Source: Gammaproteobacteria bacterium (GTDB taxonomy: Bacteria > Pseudomonadota > Gammaproteobacteria > Enterobacterales > Kangiellaceae). Taken from it: 43,250 nt of DNA. The notes under the pieces are model-generated. The model searched no databases. It saw nothing but the letters and a program-made list of their open reading frames with translations, and was not told the origin of the DNA. The translations under genes and the position numbers were made by a program. The first letter of the stretch is position 1. Every line of letters begins with the position of its first letter. Shown piece by piece: positions 17,891 through 27,376 of the stretch. Location of the stretch: the NCBI GenBank assembly GCA_013373545.1, contig JABXHQ010000062.1, positions 1 to 43,250 on the forward strand. The letters are read 5' to 3'.

Positions 17891-19270
17891 ATGGGAGAAC
17901 ATCGACCTTTATTTGAGTTTGTGGATCAACCACGCGAAGAGCCCGAAAAAATTGCCATTGAAGTACGACAACATGAGTTTGCGGAAATTTATCAAGGCTT
18001 TAAGCAGCCGGGAATAAAAGAACAATCTTCACGTTGTATTAGTTGCGGAAATCCGTATTGCCAATGGAAATGTCCGGTGCATAATTATATTCCCGACTGG
18101 TTACAGTTAGCCGCGGAAGGAAAATATATTGAAGCAGCTGAGCTTTCGCACCAAACCAATAGTTTACCGGAAGTGTGTGGTCGCGTATGCCCACAAGATC
18201 GCCTGTGTGAACAAGCCTGTACTTTAAACAGCGACTTTGGTGCCGTTACCATTGGCCAAGTCGAAAAATTTATTACCGATAGCGCATTGGCGCAAGGCTG
18301 GCGCCCCGACCTCAGTCATGTGCCACAACAGGATTTTAGCGTGGCGATAATTGGTGCTGGTCCTGCAGGGTTAGCTTGTGCTGATGTGCTGATTCGACAA
18401 GGTATTGCGGTTACCGTTTTCGATCGTTACCCAGAGATTGGAGGTTTACTCACCTTTGGCATTCCAGAATTTAAATTAGAAAAACAAGTAATGGCGTTAC
18501 GTCGTCAAGTATTTGAAGGAATGGGCATTAAGTTTAGACTCAATTGTACCGTAGGGGTCGATATTGACTTTGCCACCATCGAGCAACAATTTGATCGTGT
18601 TTTCCTCGGGCTAGGGACCTATAACGCAGTAGCGGGAGAGCTCGGAGAAGGCGAACAAGCAGGCGTTTATCGCGCGCTGGATTTTCTAATTGGGAATACT
18701 TGCCAGCTGCACAATTATGCCGTGCCCGACTACCCCTATATCGATTTAAGCGGCCAAGACGTGGTGGTACTCGGTGGCGGTGATACGGCCATGGATTGCG
18801 TTCGCACCGCCATCCGCCAAGGAGCTAAATCCGTCCGTTGCGTATATCGTAAAGATCAAGCCGCAATGCCTGGCTCACGCAAAGAATTTAATCATGCAAT
18901 TGAAGAAGGCGTAGAATTCGTTTGGCATCACCAAGCGCTCACAACAGTACTGGACAACGCCGGTCAACTGCGTGCTTTGACTTGTGAAAATACGCAAACA
19001 AAAGCTCACAGTGAACTGCCATGCGATGCCATTATTGTGGCCTATGGATTTCGCGGACAGCTTCCCGACTGGGCAGAAAAAGCGTCGGTGTCGACCCACG
19101 ATAATGGTTTGGTCGCAACCAGCGAACAGCAAAATTATCAAACCAGCAATCCAAAAATTTATGCCGGTGGTGATATGGTTCGCGGCGCTGATTTAGTCGT
19201 CACGGCGATTGCCGAAGGCCGTCATGCTGCGCAAGCTATTGCACGCGATCTTGGCGTGCTCGCGGAATAA
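17891..19270 (+). CDS. gltD: Glutamate synthase small subunit
   Basis: A 459-residue NADPH-oxidising subunit that passes electrons through FAD and iron-sulfur clusters to GltB. The N-terminal Cys clusters are visible (CISCGNPYCQWKCPVHNY and CGRVCPQDRLCEQACTLN). They are followed by the FAD-binding motif IIGAGPAGLACADVL (~153-167) and the NADPH-binding motif VVVLGGGDTAMDCVRTA (~291-307). The C-terminal GGDMVRGADLVVTAIAEGR is the usual flavin-binding closing motif. It starts 23 bases after gltB with a GGAGAA ribosome site. No gene follows it on this strand. Confidence 0.96.
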   Translation: MGEHRPLFEFVDQPREEPEKIAIEVRQHEFAEIYQGFKQPGIKEQSSRCISCGNPYCQWKCPVHNYIPDWLQLAAEGKYIEAAELSHQTNSLPEVCGRVCPQDRLCEQACTLNSDFGAVTIGQVEKFITDSALAQGWRPDLSHVPQQDFSVAIIGAGPAGLACADVLIRQGIAVTVFDRYPEIGGLLTFGIPEFKLEKQVMALRRQVFEGMGIKFRLNCTVGVDIDFATIEQQFDRVFLGLGTYNAVAGELGEGEQAGVYRALDFLIGNTCQLHNYAVPDYPYIDLSGQDVVVLGGGDTAMDCVRTAIRQGAKSVRCVYRKDQAAMPGSRKEFNHAIEEGVEFVWHHQALTTVLDNAGQLRALTCENTQTKAHSELPCDAIIVAYGFRGQLPDWAEKASVSTHDNGLVATSEQQNYQTSNPKIYAGGDMVRGADLVVTAIAEGRHAAQAIARDLGVLAE

Positions 19271-19271
19271 T

Positions 19272-19309
19272 CAAAAAAAAGCCTTGGAAGTTAATGAAAC
19301 GACCAAGGC
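19272..19309 (-). terminator. Terminator of the TonB receptor gene
   Basis: GCCTTGG (19281-19287) pairs with CCAAGGC (19303-19309) around a 15-base loop. On the minus strand the stem is followed by eight T, so it ends transcription coming from the receptor gene. On the plus strand (after gltD) there is no T-run, so gltD termination here would be weaker. Confidence 0.75.
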
Positions 19310-19411
19310 AAGATCAGTAGTTGGCGTTTGCACGCCTGCAACACTGTTGGGAGGATCAATGCAAGCCGATTAGCACTCGCATTGAAAGTTTATTGATCTG
19401 AATAATTATTA

Positions 19412-21967
19412 TTAGAACTCCGCACTGTAACGAATACCAAACATTCGCGGTGAGTTCCAACCCCACTTAGGATACTGCACTCCACCGTTTGACCAAGTCT
19501 TCACCAACTCATCGGTGGCATTGTAGATATAAGCTTCGACATACCAATCTTTTCCAGTATCGTAACGCACACTAGCATTGATATTATGCCAAGCATCACG
19601 CACATCACTGTAAGCGGCAAGTTCATCAAAGTTGCGATCGGTTAAGTGCGACTCATCTTCCCAATGAACGGATAACCATGTTGTAATTTGTCCGTCGCCT
19701 TCAAGTTCAAAGACACGTTCATAGTTAATGGTCCATGAAAACTCCGGAGTATAAGGTAGTTTGTTACCACTGACATCTCCTTGCCCTTGGTCGCCACACA
19801 CACTGGCGCCAGCCGCTTCACGTTCCGCGCAGTACCAACCGTCTGAATAACCGGTCCACTCATCGTATGTCGCATCAAGAAAAGCAAAATTGCCACTTAA
19901 CTTATCTTGCTCAGATAGCCGCCAGCTAAACTCAACTTCTAAGCCTTTGATGCTCGCTTTCGCAGCGTTCTCGGTTAATAAGGTAGAGATGTCCTGACCG
20001 GTGATCGCATGCTCGCCCACTTTACGATAAGTGGTGACTTGTTTGTCGTCATAGTCACTAATGAAGGCCGCTACCGTTAGGTTTAATTTCTCATCGAGCA
20101 ACACGCCTTTATAGCCCACTTCATAATTAGTTAGCTCTTCCGGTGCGTAACCAAAGAATTGAATAGTTCCAAGTCCATCAACATCGATTCCGTCACCAAA
20201 TCCGCCAGCTTTGTAACCCGTAGCAACATAACTATATAAATAGTTATCAGCATCGAGATCATAATCAACACCTACTCGCCAGGTGCCTTTGGTCCACTTG
20301 TGCGAGGTGTCGTTATAACCAACAATCACTAAGTTATTGGCGTAATCCTGCGTTCCCATACCCGGCAATAAATCATCACTGGTGTAAGTAGGTTCTGCTC
20401 CAGGCGTTCCGACAATTCCCCAGTCAATGCCTTCATTGGGTCCAAAAGCACCGCCTGAGAAACTACCCTGATTACCGTTTGCGTCATAACTCCAAGGTCC
20501 CCAAGCACCCCAGTTAGTTCCGCCGATATCACGTTTACGATCGGTTGTAGTACGATAACCAAGAGTAAAGTGCAAAGCTTCGCTCCAATGAAAAGTAGCT
20601 TGCGTGAACAGCGCTTCGGAATCTAATAGTCGCTCTGGCTGAATAAAGGTACCGGCTCCTGGCGTCGGTGCTCCACAGCAAAAAGGAAGCTCAACATCAA
20701 AGTGAATTGCATTATCTTCTGAAAAATTAAAGTAGCCGACAATCCAATTAATTTTGTCTTCATAACTGCCTTGTAATTGCAATTCATGAGAAATGGATTT
20801 GTAATCTGACCAGCGGGTTGCCAAATACAAGTCATCACCCCAAGGCGTGTACAAATATCCTGACCATCCCCAACCAGTGTTGTCACCTGGCGTTGGGAAC
20901 CACCCCATGTCACCATCCCACTGCTGGCTGCGCTCTTGATAAGCCCAGCCCGCGTTGTAAACCAGTTGCACATCCTCGGAAATGTAATAGCTTAGTTTCG
21001 CGCGGAAACTGTCAATCGTCATATCCATTTCACCCGGAGTATTCACCCAAACGGTGCGCTCATCGCCACCAAAATATGCGCATGCTTCTGGCGACTGTTT
21101 ACAATCGGGGGCAATATAACCGCCAGCACTGTTATCTTGAAAGCGTTCAAAAGCAAACCGGGCTTCAAAGTCTTCCGCTATATCCCATAACCCTGTAATG
21201 CGCATGCCGTATCGGTCAGAGTTAGTATATTCATCGGCATCTGAAACAGCGTAATTGCGACGTTGATCGACATCAGCAATGCCATCATTGTTGCTGTCAC
21301 GAACATCCATATATTGATCAATGTAACCGTCACGACGCTCAATAAAATAATTCGCGCGCAAGGCAAAGTTACCGGTTATTGGGAGATTCACCGTTGCCCG
21401 GAGTTGCTGCTGATTGTAATTTCCTAACTCGAAAAGAATATCAGTGGTTTGCTCGTTAAAGTCGGGATCTTTGGTAATTAAATTAACGCTACCGGCGGTG
21501 GCATTACGACCGTACAAAGTTCCTTGTGGCCCACGTAACACTTCGAGGCGTTCTAAATCATACATTAACGCCATTGCACCTTGTGGCCGTGGCGAATAAA
21601 CGCCATCGACATGGAATCCAACACTGGGATCACCAAGCTCGGTGAAATTATTACTGGATACACCGCGCATCGTCATCTGCACACCAGAGTCGGAAGGCGA
21701 AAAACTTACATCCATATTCGGAACTAAGTTGCCAATATCACGCGCGTCAGTAACACCGCTGCGATTTAACTGCGACTGACTCAGCGCGGTAACCGCCACT
21801 GGCGTTTCCATCAACTCAGTTTTAATTTTGGTTGCGGTGATCACCACAACTTCATCATCCAACTGACTTTTCTTTGGTTGTTTTTTTTGTTCGTCCTCAG
21901 CCGCGTAACTGCTGCTTAAGGCCGCCGCCATTAATAGAACCAGCGGTCGTTTAGTGTAAGTCCACAT
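19412..21967 (-). CDS. TonB-dependent outer-membrane receptor
   Basis: An 851-residue gated outer-membrane barrel. Signal peptide to about residue 22 (LLMAAALSSSYA). A TonB-box-like stretch DDEVVVITATK (~37-47) leads to the plug domain (~50-165: TPVAVTALSQSQLNRSGV, EVLRGPQGTLYGRNATAGSV). The beta-barrel runs to a C-terminal Phe (RYSAEF). Its neighbours (GH3 enzyme, two sugar MFS carriers, LacI) and the operator in its promoter suggest uptake of a glucoside oligosaccharide rather than iron, but this is inference. It is transcribed alone toward its own terminator and is probably repressed by the LacI protein at 27373-28374. Confidence 0.92.
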   Translation of the reverse strand: MWTYTKRPLVLLMAAALSSSYAAEDEQKKQPKKSQLDDEVVVITATKIKTELMETPVAVTALSQSQLNRSGVTDARDIGNLVPNMDVSFSPSDSGVQMTMRGVSSNNFTELGDPSVGFHVDGVYSPRPQGAMALMYDLERLEVLRGPQGTLYGRNATAGSVNLITKDPDFNEQTTDILFELGNYNQQQLRATVNLPITGNFALRANYFIERRDGYIDQYMDVRDSNNDGIADVDQRRNYAVSDADEYTNSDRYGMRITGLWDIAEDFEARFAFERFQDNSAGGYIAPDCKQSPEACAYFGGDERTVWVNTPGEMDMTIDSFRAKLSYYISEDVQLVYNAGWAYQERSQQWDGDMGWFPTPGDNTGWGWSGYLYTPWGDDLYLATRWSDYKSISHELQLQGSYEDKINWIVGYFNFSEDNAIHFDVELPFCCGAPTPGAGTFIQPERLLDSEALFTQATFHWSEALHFTLGYRTTTDRKRDIGGTNWGAWGPWSYDANGNQGSFSGGAFGPNEGIDWGIVGTPGAEPTYTSDDLLPGMGTQDYANNLVIVGYNDTSHKWTKGTWRVGVDYDLDADNYLYSYVATGYKAGGFGDGIDVDGLGTIQFFGYAPEELTNYEVGYKGVLLDEKLNLTVAAFISDYDDKQVTTYRKVGEHAITGQDISTLLTENAAKASIKGLEVEFSWRLSEQDKLSGNFAFLDATYDEWTGYSDGWYCAEREAAGASVCGDQGQGDVSGNKLPYTPEFSWTINYERVFELEGDGQITTWLSVHWEDESHLTDRNFDELAAYSDVRDAWHNINASVRYDTGKDWYVEAYIYNATDELVKTWSNGGVQYPKWGWNSPRMFGIRYSAEF

Positions 21968-21987
21968 ATTTTCCCCCTACCGTTAAC

Positions 21988-21993
21988 ATTATA
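21988..21993 (-). promoter_or_regulatory. -10 box of the TonB receptor promoter
   Basis: Reads TATAAT on the minus strand, 20-odd bases before the receptor start. The LacI-type operator begins four bases upstream of it, inside the expected spacer. No good -35 hexamer was found at 17 bases, which would suit a promoter blocked by a repressor. Confidence 0.5.
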
Positions 21994-21997
21994 ATCA

Positions 21998-22011
21998 TGA
22001 AAGCGCTTTCA
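21998..22011. promoter_or_regulatory. LacI-type operator at the TonB receptor promoter
   Basis: A perfect 14-bp palindrome TGAAAGCGCTTTCA with the central CG typical of LacI/GalR-family operators. The same 14 bases occur at 24656-24669 in the GH3/MFS divergent promoter. It sits just upstream of the -10 box, where binding would block RNA polymerase. Confidence 0.85.
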
Positions 22012-22029
22012 CATCCATCCAAAAAATTT

Positions 22030-24588
22030 TTATTCGAAGTCTAGATTCCCCTCGCAATCACTGACTTCATTACTATGGGTGATCGCGATATCGCTCACCT
22101 CAACTTGCCATGCACCCTGTGTCGTTAAGGCAAATGGAACTGATATCGCCGCTAACTGTTCAGCCAAAAAAATACACTTGAGTGGAATAGCAACGCGTTG
22201 CCAGCTCGATTGCTGAAGATTTAAAAGACTGCGTAGATCGAATCCTTCGCGACGTAACCATAAAGGACCCTCACCGACTTGAAGCAAACGAATATCCAAA
22301 GCGACCACCGCATCATTGCGCGCAAAGTCACGTAAGTCCTCAGTAAACGGACTGGCTATTTCAAGCGTGGCTCCGACGTTAGATTCCCATTGCAATCGCA
22401 AAGCATCTTCTTGTACGCGGCGATCGACGGTTCTTACTTGCAAACCATTAATCGCCAAACTGCTACTGCTAAGCACCTGAGTCACCTCGCGGTTTTGCAG
22501 CTGAATGCGATAAGGCGCTTGCACTGATCGATTAAACAAAGACAAAGATTTGGGTCGATCTGCGGCTGTCGGTCGCTGCTCGGATAATATGCCAAGCGAC
22601 TCACCAGGCATTTTGTAGCTCAAGCCAAACCCTAATGGGAATAAAGGTTGCTCTTTAAGATAAGGAGCATTCAGCGGAGCTTGGTCGAGACGATTGGGCC
22701 AAGAAAATGGTAAACGCCCTTTAAAGTCATATTGAATGGCGCCCGCTGCATCGGTGAGCAGTACATCAGCAATCCCCGCTCCTTCACTGCCTGGCAACCA
22801 CGCCGCAACGAATGCATCCGCTTGGTTGATTTCCGGATTCACCCACAATGGTCGACCACTGATAAATACGGCAACGGTTTTAATGCCTTGCCGCTGCAAT
22901 TGCGTTAAGAGCTGTAAACTACGTTTACTTCCGCGTTCAAACTCAAGGTTACTGAGATCACCGTTCCCTTCGGCATATGGCTGCTCGCCAAATACCACAA
23001 TGGCCACATCAGGTTGCTGCTGAAAACTCCCCGTTGCGCTAAGCTCAATGGTTCCACCAGCGGCCACAACCTGCTCTTTTAACCCTTGATAAATTGAAGT
23101 TGCGCCAGGAAAGTCGGCATTTTGGTTACCCGTTCCCTGCCAAGTTAACGTCCACCCACCACTCTGTTGACCGATGTTATCGGCAGCTGGGCCCGCGACT
23201 AAAAAATGCTGGTTCGGTTGTAAGGGTAACAGTTGCTGATTATTTTTAAGCAAGACTAACGACTGACGTACGGCTTCTCGAGCAAGGGAACGATGAGCTT
23301 CGGCGCCAAGTATTTGTTGTTGTTCTTGACTGATTTGAGCACTGGGCAGACCTCGTTTGATTAGCCCTGCTCTGAGTTTGACACGAAGAATTCGCGTTAC
23401 CGCATCATCAATTCGCTTCGGATCAATCACTCCGGCTTTTACCTGAGCAACGGTATTATGAAACAGAGGTTTCCAGCTTTGGCCGGGCGCCATTAATATA
23501 TCAACGCCCGCATTGATAGCAGCAGGACAATCGTCGTTGCGACAACCCGCAACTTGTCCATGGCCATTCCAATCACCGACAACAACACCATCGAATCCCA
23601 TCCGATCTTTAAGCACTCGCTGCAACAGATAATGGTGACCATGTAGTTTTTCACCTTGCCAACTATTAAAGCTCGCCATAACAAACTGTGCCGCCGCCGC
23701 AATACCCCGCTCATAGCCACGCCCATGTATTTGATACAACGATTGCTCATCAAGATCGTTATCGCCCTGATCGTCACCACCGCGCGTGCCACCGTCACCA
23801 ATAAAGTGTTTGAGTGTTGCAAGGGTACGACCCTTTGCCAAAAATGACGCGCTATTCGGCTCGCCTTGCATCCCACGAACAAAGGCATCGGCGTATTCTG
23901 CAACTAAATCGGGATCTTCGCTGTAGCTTTCATAAGCACGCCCCCAGCGATCGTCTCGCGCGACAGCAACCGTCGGCGCAAACACCCAATCAATTCCAGT
24001 CGCGGCTACTTCTTTAGCCGTTGCTTCTGCGATACGTTGTACTAGTTCGCTATTATGTGCCGCTCCCAGTCCAATGTTATGGGGGAAAATAGTCGCGCCT
24101 TTAACATTCGTATGACCGTGAACTGCATCGGTGCCCCACATCGTCGGGATCCGTGTGCCGTCTATACTGTCGTCAACCGAAGCTCGATACATGGCATCGG
24201 CAAGTTCGAGCCAGTCAGCAGGCGTCGCTTGTTTATCTTGATTGGGAAATGAACCACCACCATTCAAGAAAGAACCAAACCCATACTTACGCATGTCTTC
24301 GACGCTGAAATCTCGAATTTCTGGTTGAATCATTTGCGCCACTTTTTGTTCCAGAGTTAAAGTAGCCAGCAGCGATGCCACTTCTCGCTCAACATCCTCT
24401 TGTCCAGCGAGCGGCGCTGCCACTTCAGGCCAAATGGCTAGGTTTTGCGGCGTTGCTTCACCTTCCAGCGAAGACTTATCGCAACCTACTAAGTTGATTG
24501 TCACCATAACAACTCCGCTAATCAGTAATTGTTTGCCCCGTAAATACACCTTTGCGCTCTTTTGGGGCAGAGCTTTTTTAAACCACAT
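22030..24588 (-). CDS. GH3 beta-glucosidase-type exo-hydrolase, lipoprotein
   Basis: An 852-residue glycoside hydrolase of family 3 that would remove glucose from beta-glucosides or oligosaccharides. A long basic N-terminus and hydrophobic stretch end in lipobox NLVGC (Cys36), so it is probably membrane anchored in the periplasm or outer membrane. The (beta/alpha)8 domain shows KHFIGDGG and the nucleophile Asp339 in VVVGDWNGHGQ. The second alpha/beta domain carries VVFGEQPYAEGNGD. A C-terminal ~160-residue beta-sandwich (ExoP-like galactose-binding fold) follows. Ribosome site AGGAG precedes ATG 24588. Divergent from the FucP-type carrier across a shared operator. Confidence 0.92.
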   Translation of the reverse strand: MWFKKALPQKSAKVYLRGKQLLISGVVMVTINLVGCDKSSLEGEATPQNLAIWPEVAAPLAGQEDVEREVASLLATLTLEQKVAQMIQPEIRDFSVEDMRKYGFGSFLNGGGSFPNQDKQATPADWLELADAMYRASVDDSIDGTRIPTMWGTDAVHGHTNVKGATIFPHNIGLGAAHNSELVQRIAEATAKEVAATGIDWVFAPTVAVARDDRWGRAYESYSEDPDLVAEYADAFVRGMQGEPNSASFLAKGRTLATLKHFIGDGGTRGGDDQGDNDLDEQSLYQIHGRGYERGIAAAAQFVMASFNSWQGEKLHGHHYLLQRVLKDRMGFDGVVVGDWNGHGQVAGCRNDDCPAAINAGVDILMAPGQSWKPLFHNTVAQVKAGVIDPKRIDDAVTRILRVKLRAGLIKRGLPSAQISQEQQQILGAEAHRSLAREAVRQSLVLLKNNQQLLPLQPNQHFLVAGPAADNIGQQSGGWTLTWQGTGNQNADFPGATSIYQGLKEQVVAAGGTIELSATGSFQQQPDVAIVVFGEQPYAEGNGDLSNLEFERGSKRSLQLLTQLQRQGIKTVAVFISGRPLWVNPEINQADAFVAAWLPGSEGAGIADVLLTDAAGAIQYDFKGRLPFSWPNRLDQAPLNAPYLKEQPLFPLGFGLSYKMPGESLGILSEQRPTAADRPKSLSLFNRSVQAPYRIQLQNREVTQVLSSSSLAINGLQVRTVDRRVQEDALRLQWESNVGATLEIASPFTEDLRDFARNDAVVALDIRLLQVGEGPLWLRREGFDLRSLLNLQQSSWQRVAIPLKCIFLAEQLAAISVPFALTTQGAWQVEVSDIAITHSNEVSDCEGNLDFE

Positions 24589-24644
24589 GAATACTCCTAT
24601 TCGGAGGTCTTTTATTTCTTATTTGAGCCGGAGTCTAGCCGATT

Positions 24645-24680
24645 AAAAAACTTTATGAAAGCGCTTTCATAAAGTTTTTT
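24645..24680. promoter_or_regulatory. 36-bp perfect palindrome with LacI-type operator core
   Basis: Perfect dyad symmetry over 18 pairs, centred between 24662 and 24663. The core is TGAAAGCGCTTTCA (24656-24669), extended by CTTTA/TAAAG arms and then A6/T6. It lies in the 192-base divergent region between the GH3 gene and the FucP-type carrier, so one bound repressor could control both. Because of the terminal A/T runs it also resembles a bidirectional terminator or cruciform. Confidence 0.85.
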
Positions 24681-24780
24681 TTTCCGGTACATTGATTTCT
24701 ATCGCACCGAAATAGGTGCCGCAACGCACCATAAAGAAGCGGAAAACGCCGCTAAATTAAACTGAATTAGGAATGTCATT

Positions 24781-26028
24781 ATGACCAACATCGTGCTTGA
24801 ATCGGCACCGGTGACTTCGAGCGAAAAGTCTTACCGTGCAGCCCTTTACGTGCTAACTACACTGTTTTTTTTATGGGGTTTTATCACCAGTCTGAATGAT
24901 ATTTTGATCCCTTATCTAAAAGGCCTTTTCGAACTGTCCTACTTTCAAGCACAAGCGGTTAATTTATGCTTTTTCGGAGCCTACGCGGTGATTTCTTATC
25001 CAGCGGGAATACTCGTGCGGCGCACCAATTATCAGTCTGGTATTATTATCGGATTAACTACTGCGGCCTGCGGATGTTTACTCTTCTTGCCCGCGGCCCA
25101 CTATGGAGTCTATGGAATATTTCTCTTCGCATTGTTCGTACTGGCCGCGGGGATCACCGTCTTGCAAGTCGCAGCGAATCCTTTTGTTTCACGTTTAGGC
25201 GCTCCCGAAAACGCATCGTTTCGTCTCAATTTAACTCAAGCATTTAATTCTCTAGGCACAACGGTTGCACCGGTTTTTGGCGGTATATTAATCCTTTCAG
25301 TCGGCCTTAATGAAGCGCGCGATCCGAGTGAAGCAATCACCCTACCCTACATGATTATTTTTGGTAGTTTATTAGCGCTTGCCATTACCTTTAAATTTTT
25401 AAAGTTGCCGCGTATCGAGCAACAACCACACCATGAAGATGTTGCTGCCGCGGGGGATTCCGTTTGGCAACACCGCCACTTGGTGTTCGGCGCTTTAGCT
25501 ATCTTTGCCTATGTGGGTGCCGAAGTTGCCATTGGAAGCTTTCTGGTCAATTATTTTAATCAACCGAACATTGGCAATTTAACCGAAGCTCAAGCCGCCC
25601 ACTATGTTTCTTATTATTGGGGTGGTGCTATGGTGGGTCGTTTTATTGGTGCGTTTTTAATGCTGAAAATTCGCCCGAGTCATCTACTGATCATTAACGC
25701 GATGGCCGCTATATTGTTATTACTGACCACTATTTTTAGTCAAGGTGCTCTCGCACTTTGGTCGGTATTACTAGTAGGGCTTTGCAACTCAATTATGTTT
25801 CCAACAATTTTCAGTCTCGCGATTCATCGGCTAGGAGCGTTAACTAGTCAAGGTTCGGGCTTGCTTTGTGTGGCCATTGTTGGCGGAGCAATTATTCCAA
25901 TGTTGCAAGGTTTAGTCGCCGATAGTTATTCGCTACAAGTTGCCTTTTTTGTACCGCTAATGTGTTACCTTTACATTGCGTTTTTCGGCTGGCGCGGTTA
26001 TCGAGTGCGCTCCGTCGAACGAACTTAA
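24781..26028 (+). CDS. MFS sugar transporter, FucP/GluP (glucose/galactose) type
   Basis: A 415-residue inner-membrane symporter with about 12 hydrophobic segments. Signature stretches of the FucP group are present: LFFLWGFITSLNDILIPYLK near the N-terminus, QVAANPFVSRLG (~140) and LNLTQAFNSLGTTVAP. These carriers import hexoses such as glucose, galactose or fucose with protons. The neighbouring GH3 enzyme would release glucose, which makes glucose the most likely substrate (inference). Starts at ATG 24781 after an AGGAAT site and is followed 25 bases later by a second carrier. Confidence 0.9.
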   Translation: MTNIVLESAPVTSSEKSYRAALYVLTTLFFLWGFITSLNDILIPYLKGLFELSYFQAQAVNLCFFGAYAVISYPAGILVRRTNYQSGIIIGLTTAACGCLLFLPAAHYGVYGIFLFALFVLAAGITVLQVAANPFVSRLGAPENASFRLNLTQAFNSLGTTVAPVFGGILILSVGLNEARDPSEAITLPYMIIFGSLLALAITFKFLKLPRIEQQPHHEDVAAAGDSVWQHRHLVFGALAIFAYVGAEVAIGSFLVNYFNQPNIGNLTEAQAAHYVSYYWGGAMVGRFIGAFLMLKIRPSHLLIINAMAAILLLLTTIFSQGALALWSVLLVGLCNSIMFPTIFSLAIHRLGALTSQGSGLLCVAIVGGAIIPMLQGLVADSYSLQVAFFVPLMCYLYIAFFGWRGYRVRSVERT

Positions 26029-26053
26029 TACTGTATTGTAGAAATTATCGATT

Positions 26054-27376
26054 ATGAAAAATTCGCGAATTAGCATACTAGAGAAGATTGGCTACGGACT
26101 TGGTGACACCGCCAGTAACCTAGTCTTTCAAACTGTTATGCTATTTCTCGCGTATTTTTATACTGATATTTTTGGCTTATCCGCTGCAGCGGTCGGCACA
26201 ATGTTCTTAGTCGTGCGACTGTTTGATGGGATCACCGATCCAATTATGGGATTCTTAGCCGATCGTCACAACAGCGCGCACGGCAAGTTTCGACCTTTTT
26301 TATTGTGGATTGCACTGCCACTTGTTTTGGCGTGCTGGTTAACCTTTTCGACCCCGGAGTTTACTGCTTCGGGCAAATTAATTTATGCCTATCTGACTTA
26401 TGCGTTTTTGATGCTGATGTACACAGCCATTAATATTCCCTACTGCGCACTTGGCGGAGTTATTACCGCAGATCCTCAACAGCGAGTTTCGCTACAATCT
26501 TATCGCTTCACTCTCGCTATGCTAGGCGGGCTTGCGGTGAGTGCTTGCACATTACCGATGGTTGAATTCTTCGGCGCAGGAAACGAGCAAGCCGGATATC
26601 AATCAACCATGCTGATCATGAGCGGTATTGGTGCTTTAATGTTTGTCGTTTGTTTCCGTACAACACGCGAACGCGTTCATCCCAAGCCGCATCAAAACAT
26701 TGTGCTAAAGCAGGCACTGAAATCCTTATGGCGTAATGATCAATGGCGAATAATCAGTATGGTTTGTTTTATCGTGTTGGCTGGCATGGTCATTCGTAAC
26801 ACAGTTGCACTGTATTACGTTAACTATTATCTCGGACATAAAGCACTTGCAACTTACTTTATTACTTTAGGTATGTTGGGCGCAATAATTGGTAGCTTTA
26901 TTGTTCAGTTTATCAGCCAACGGTTCTGTAAAATTAAAACTTATGCTGCCGCCAACGCGCTCGCTGGAGGAGTCTGTATCGCAGCATTTTTTATTCCGTC
27001 CAATAACTTAGTCGGCGCTTTTGCGGGACATATTTTGGTAAGTTTTCTCTTGCAAGTCGCCTCGCCTTTATTATGGAGTATGATGGCTGATGTAGTGGAC
27101 TACGGTGAGTACAAAGAACGCATCCGCGTGACCGGACTAACCTATTCCGCAAACTTATTTTTCCTCAAGCTTGGCATGGCCGTTGGAGGCGCGGCAGCAG
27201 CTTGGTCACTAGCGGGCTTCGGCTATCAAGCCAATCAAGCACAATCATTGCAAGCCCTTTGGGGGATTAACTTTTTATTCAGTATTGTGCCCGGACTTAT
27301 CTTCATCGCATCTGGCATCTATATTTTGCGCTATCGACTCAACAACGATGCAATGGCGCGTATACACGCTAATTAA
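26054..27376 (+). CDS. GPH-family (MelB-like) glycoside/cation symporter
   Basis: A 440-residue inner-membrane carrier with about 12 helices. The N-terminus (EKIGYGLGDTASNLVFQTVM) and the FDGITDPIMGFLADR motif (~55-70) are typical of the glycoside-pentoside-hexuronide:cation symporters related to MelB and XynB. It would import a disaccharide or glycoside in parallel with the hexose carrier upstream, with which it forms an operon (25-base gap). No cytoplasmic glycosidase to process such a disaccharide is in the window. Its last four bases overlap the end of the convergent lacI-type gene. Confidence 0.88.
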   Translation: MKNSRISILEKIGYGLGDTASNLVFQTVMLFLAYFYTDIFGLSAAAVGTMFLVVRLFDGITDPIMGFLADRHNSAHGKFRPFLLWIALPLVLACWLTFSTPEFTASGKLIYAYLTYAFLMLMYTAINIPYCALGGVITADPQQRVSLQSYRFTLAMLGGLAVSACTLPMVEFFGAGNEQAGYQSTMLIMSGIGALMFVVCFRTTRERVHPKPHQNIVLKQALKSLWRNDQWRIISMVCFIVLAGMVIRNTVALYYVNYYLGHKALATYFITLGMLGAIIGSFIVQFISQRFCKIKTYAAANALAGGVCIAAFFIPSNNLVGAFAGHILVSFLLQVASPLLWSMMADVVDYGEYKERIRVTGLTYSANLFFLKLGMAVGGAAAAWSLAGFGYQANQAQSLQALWGINFLFSIVPGLIFIASGIYILRYRLNNDAMARIHAN

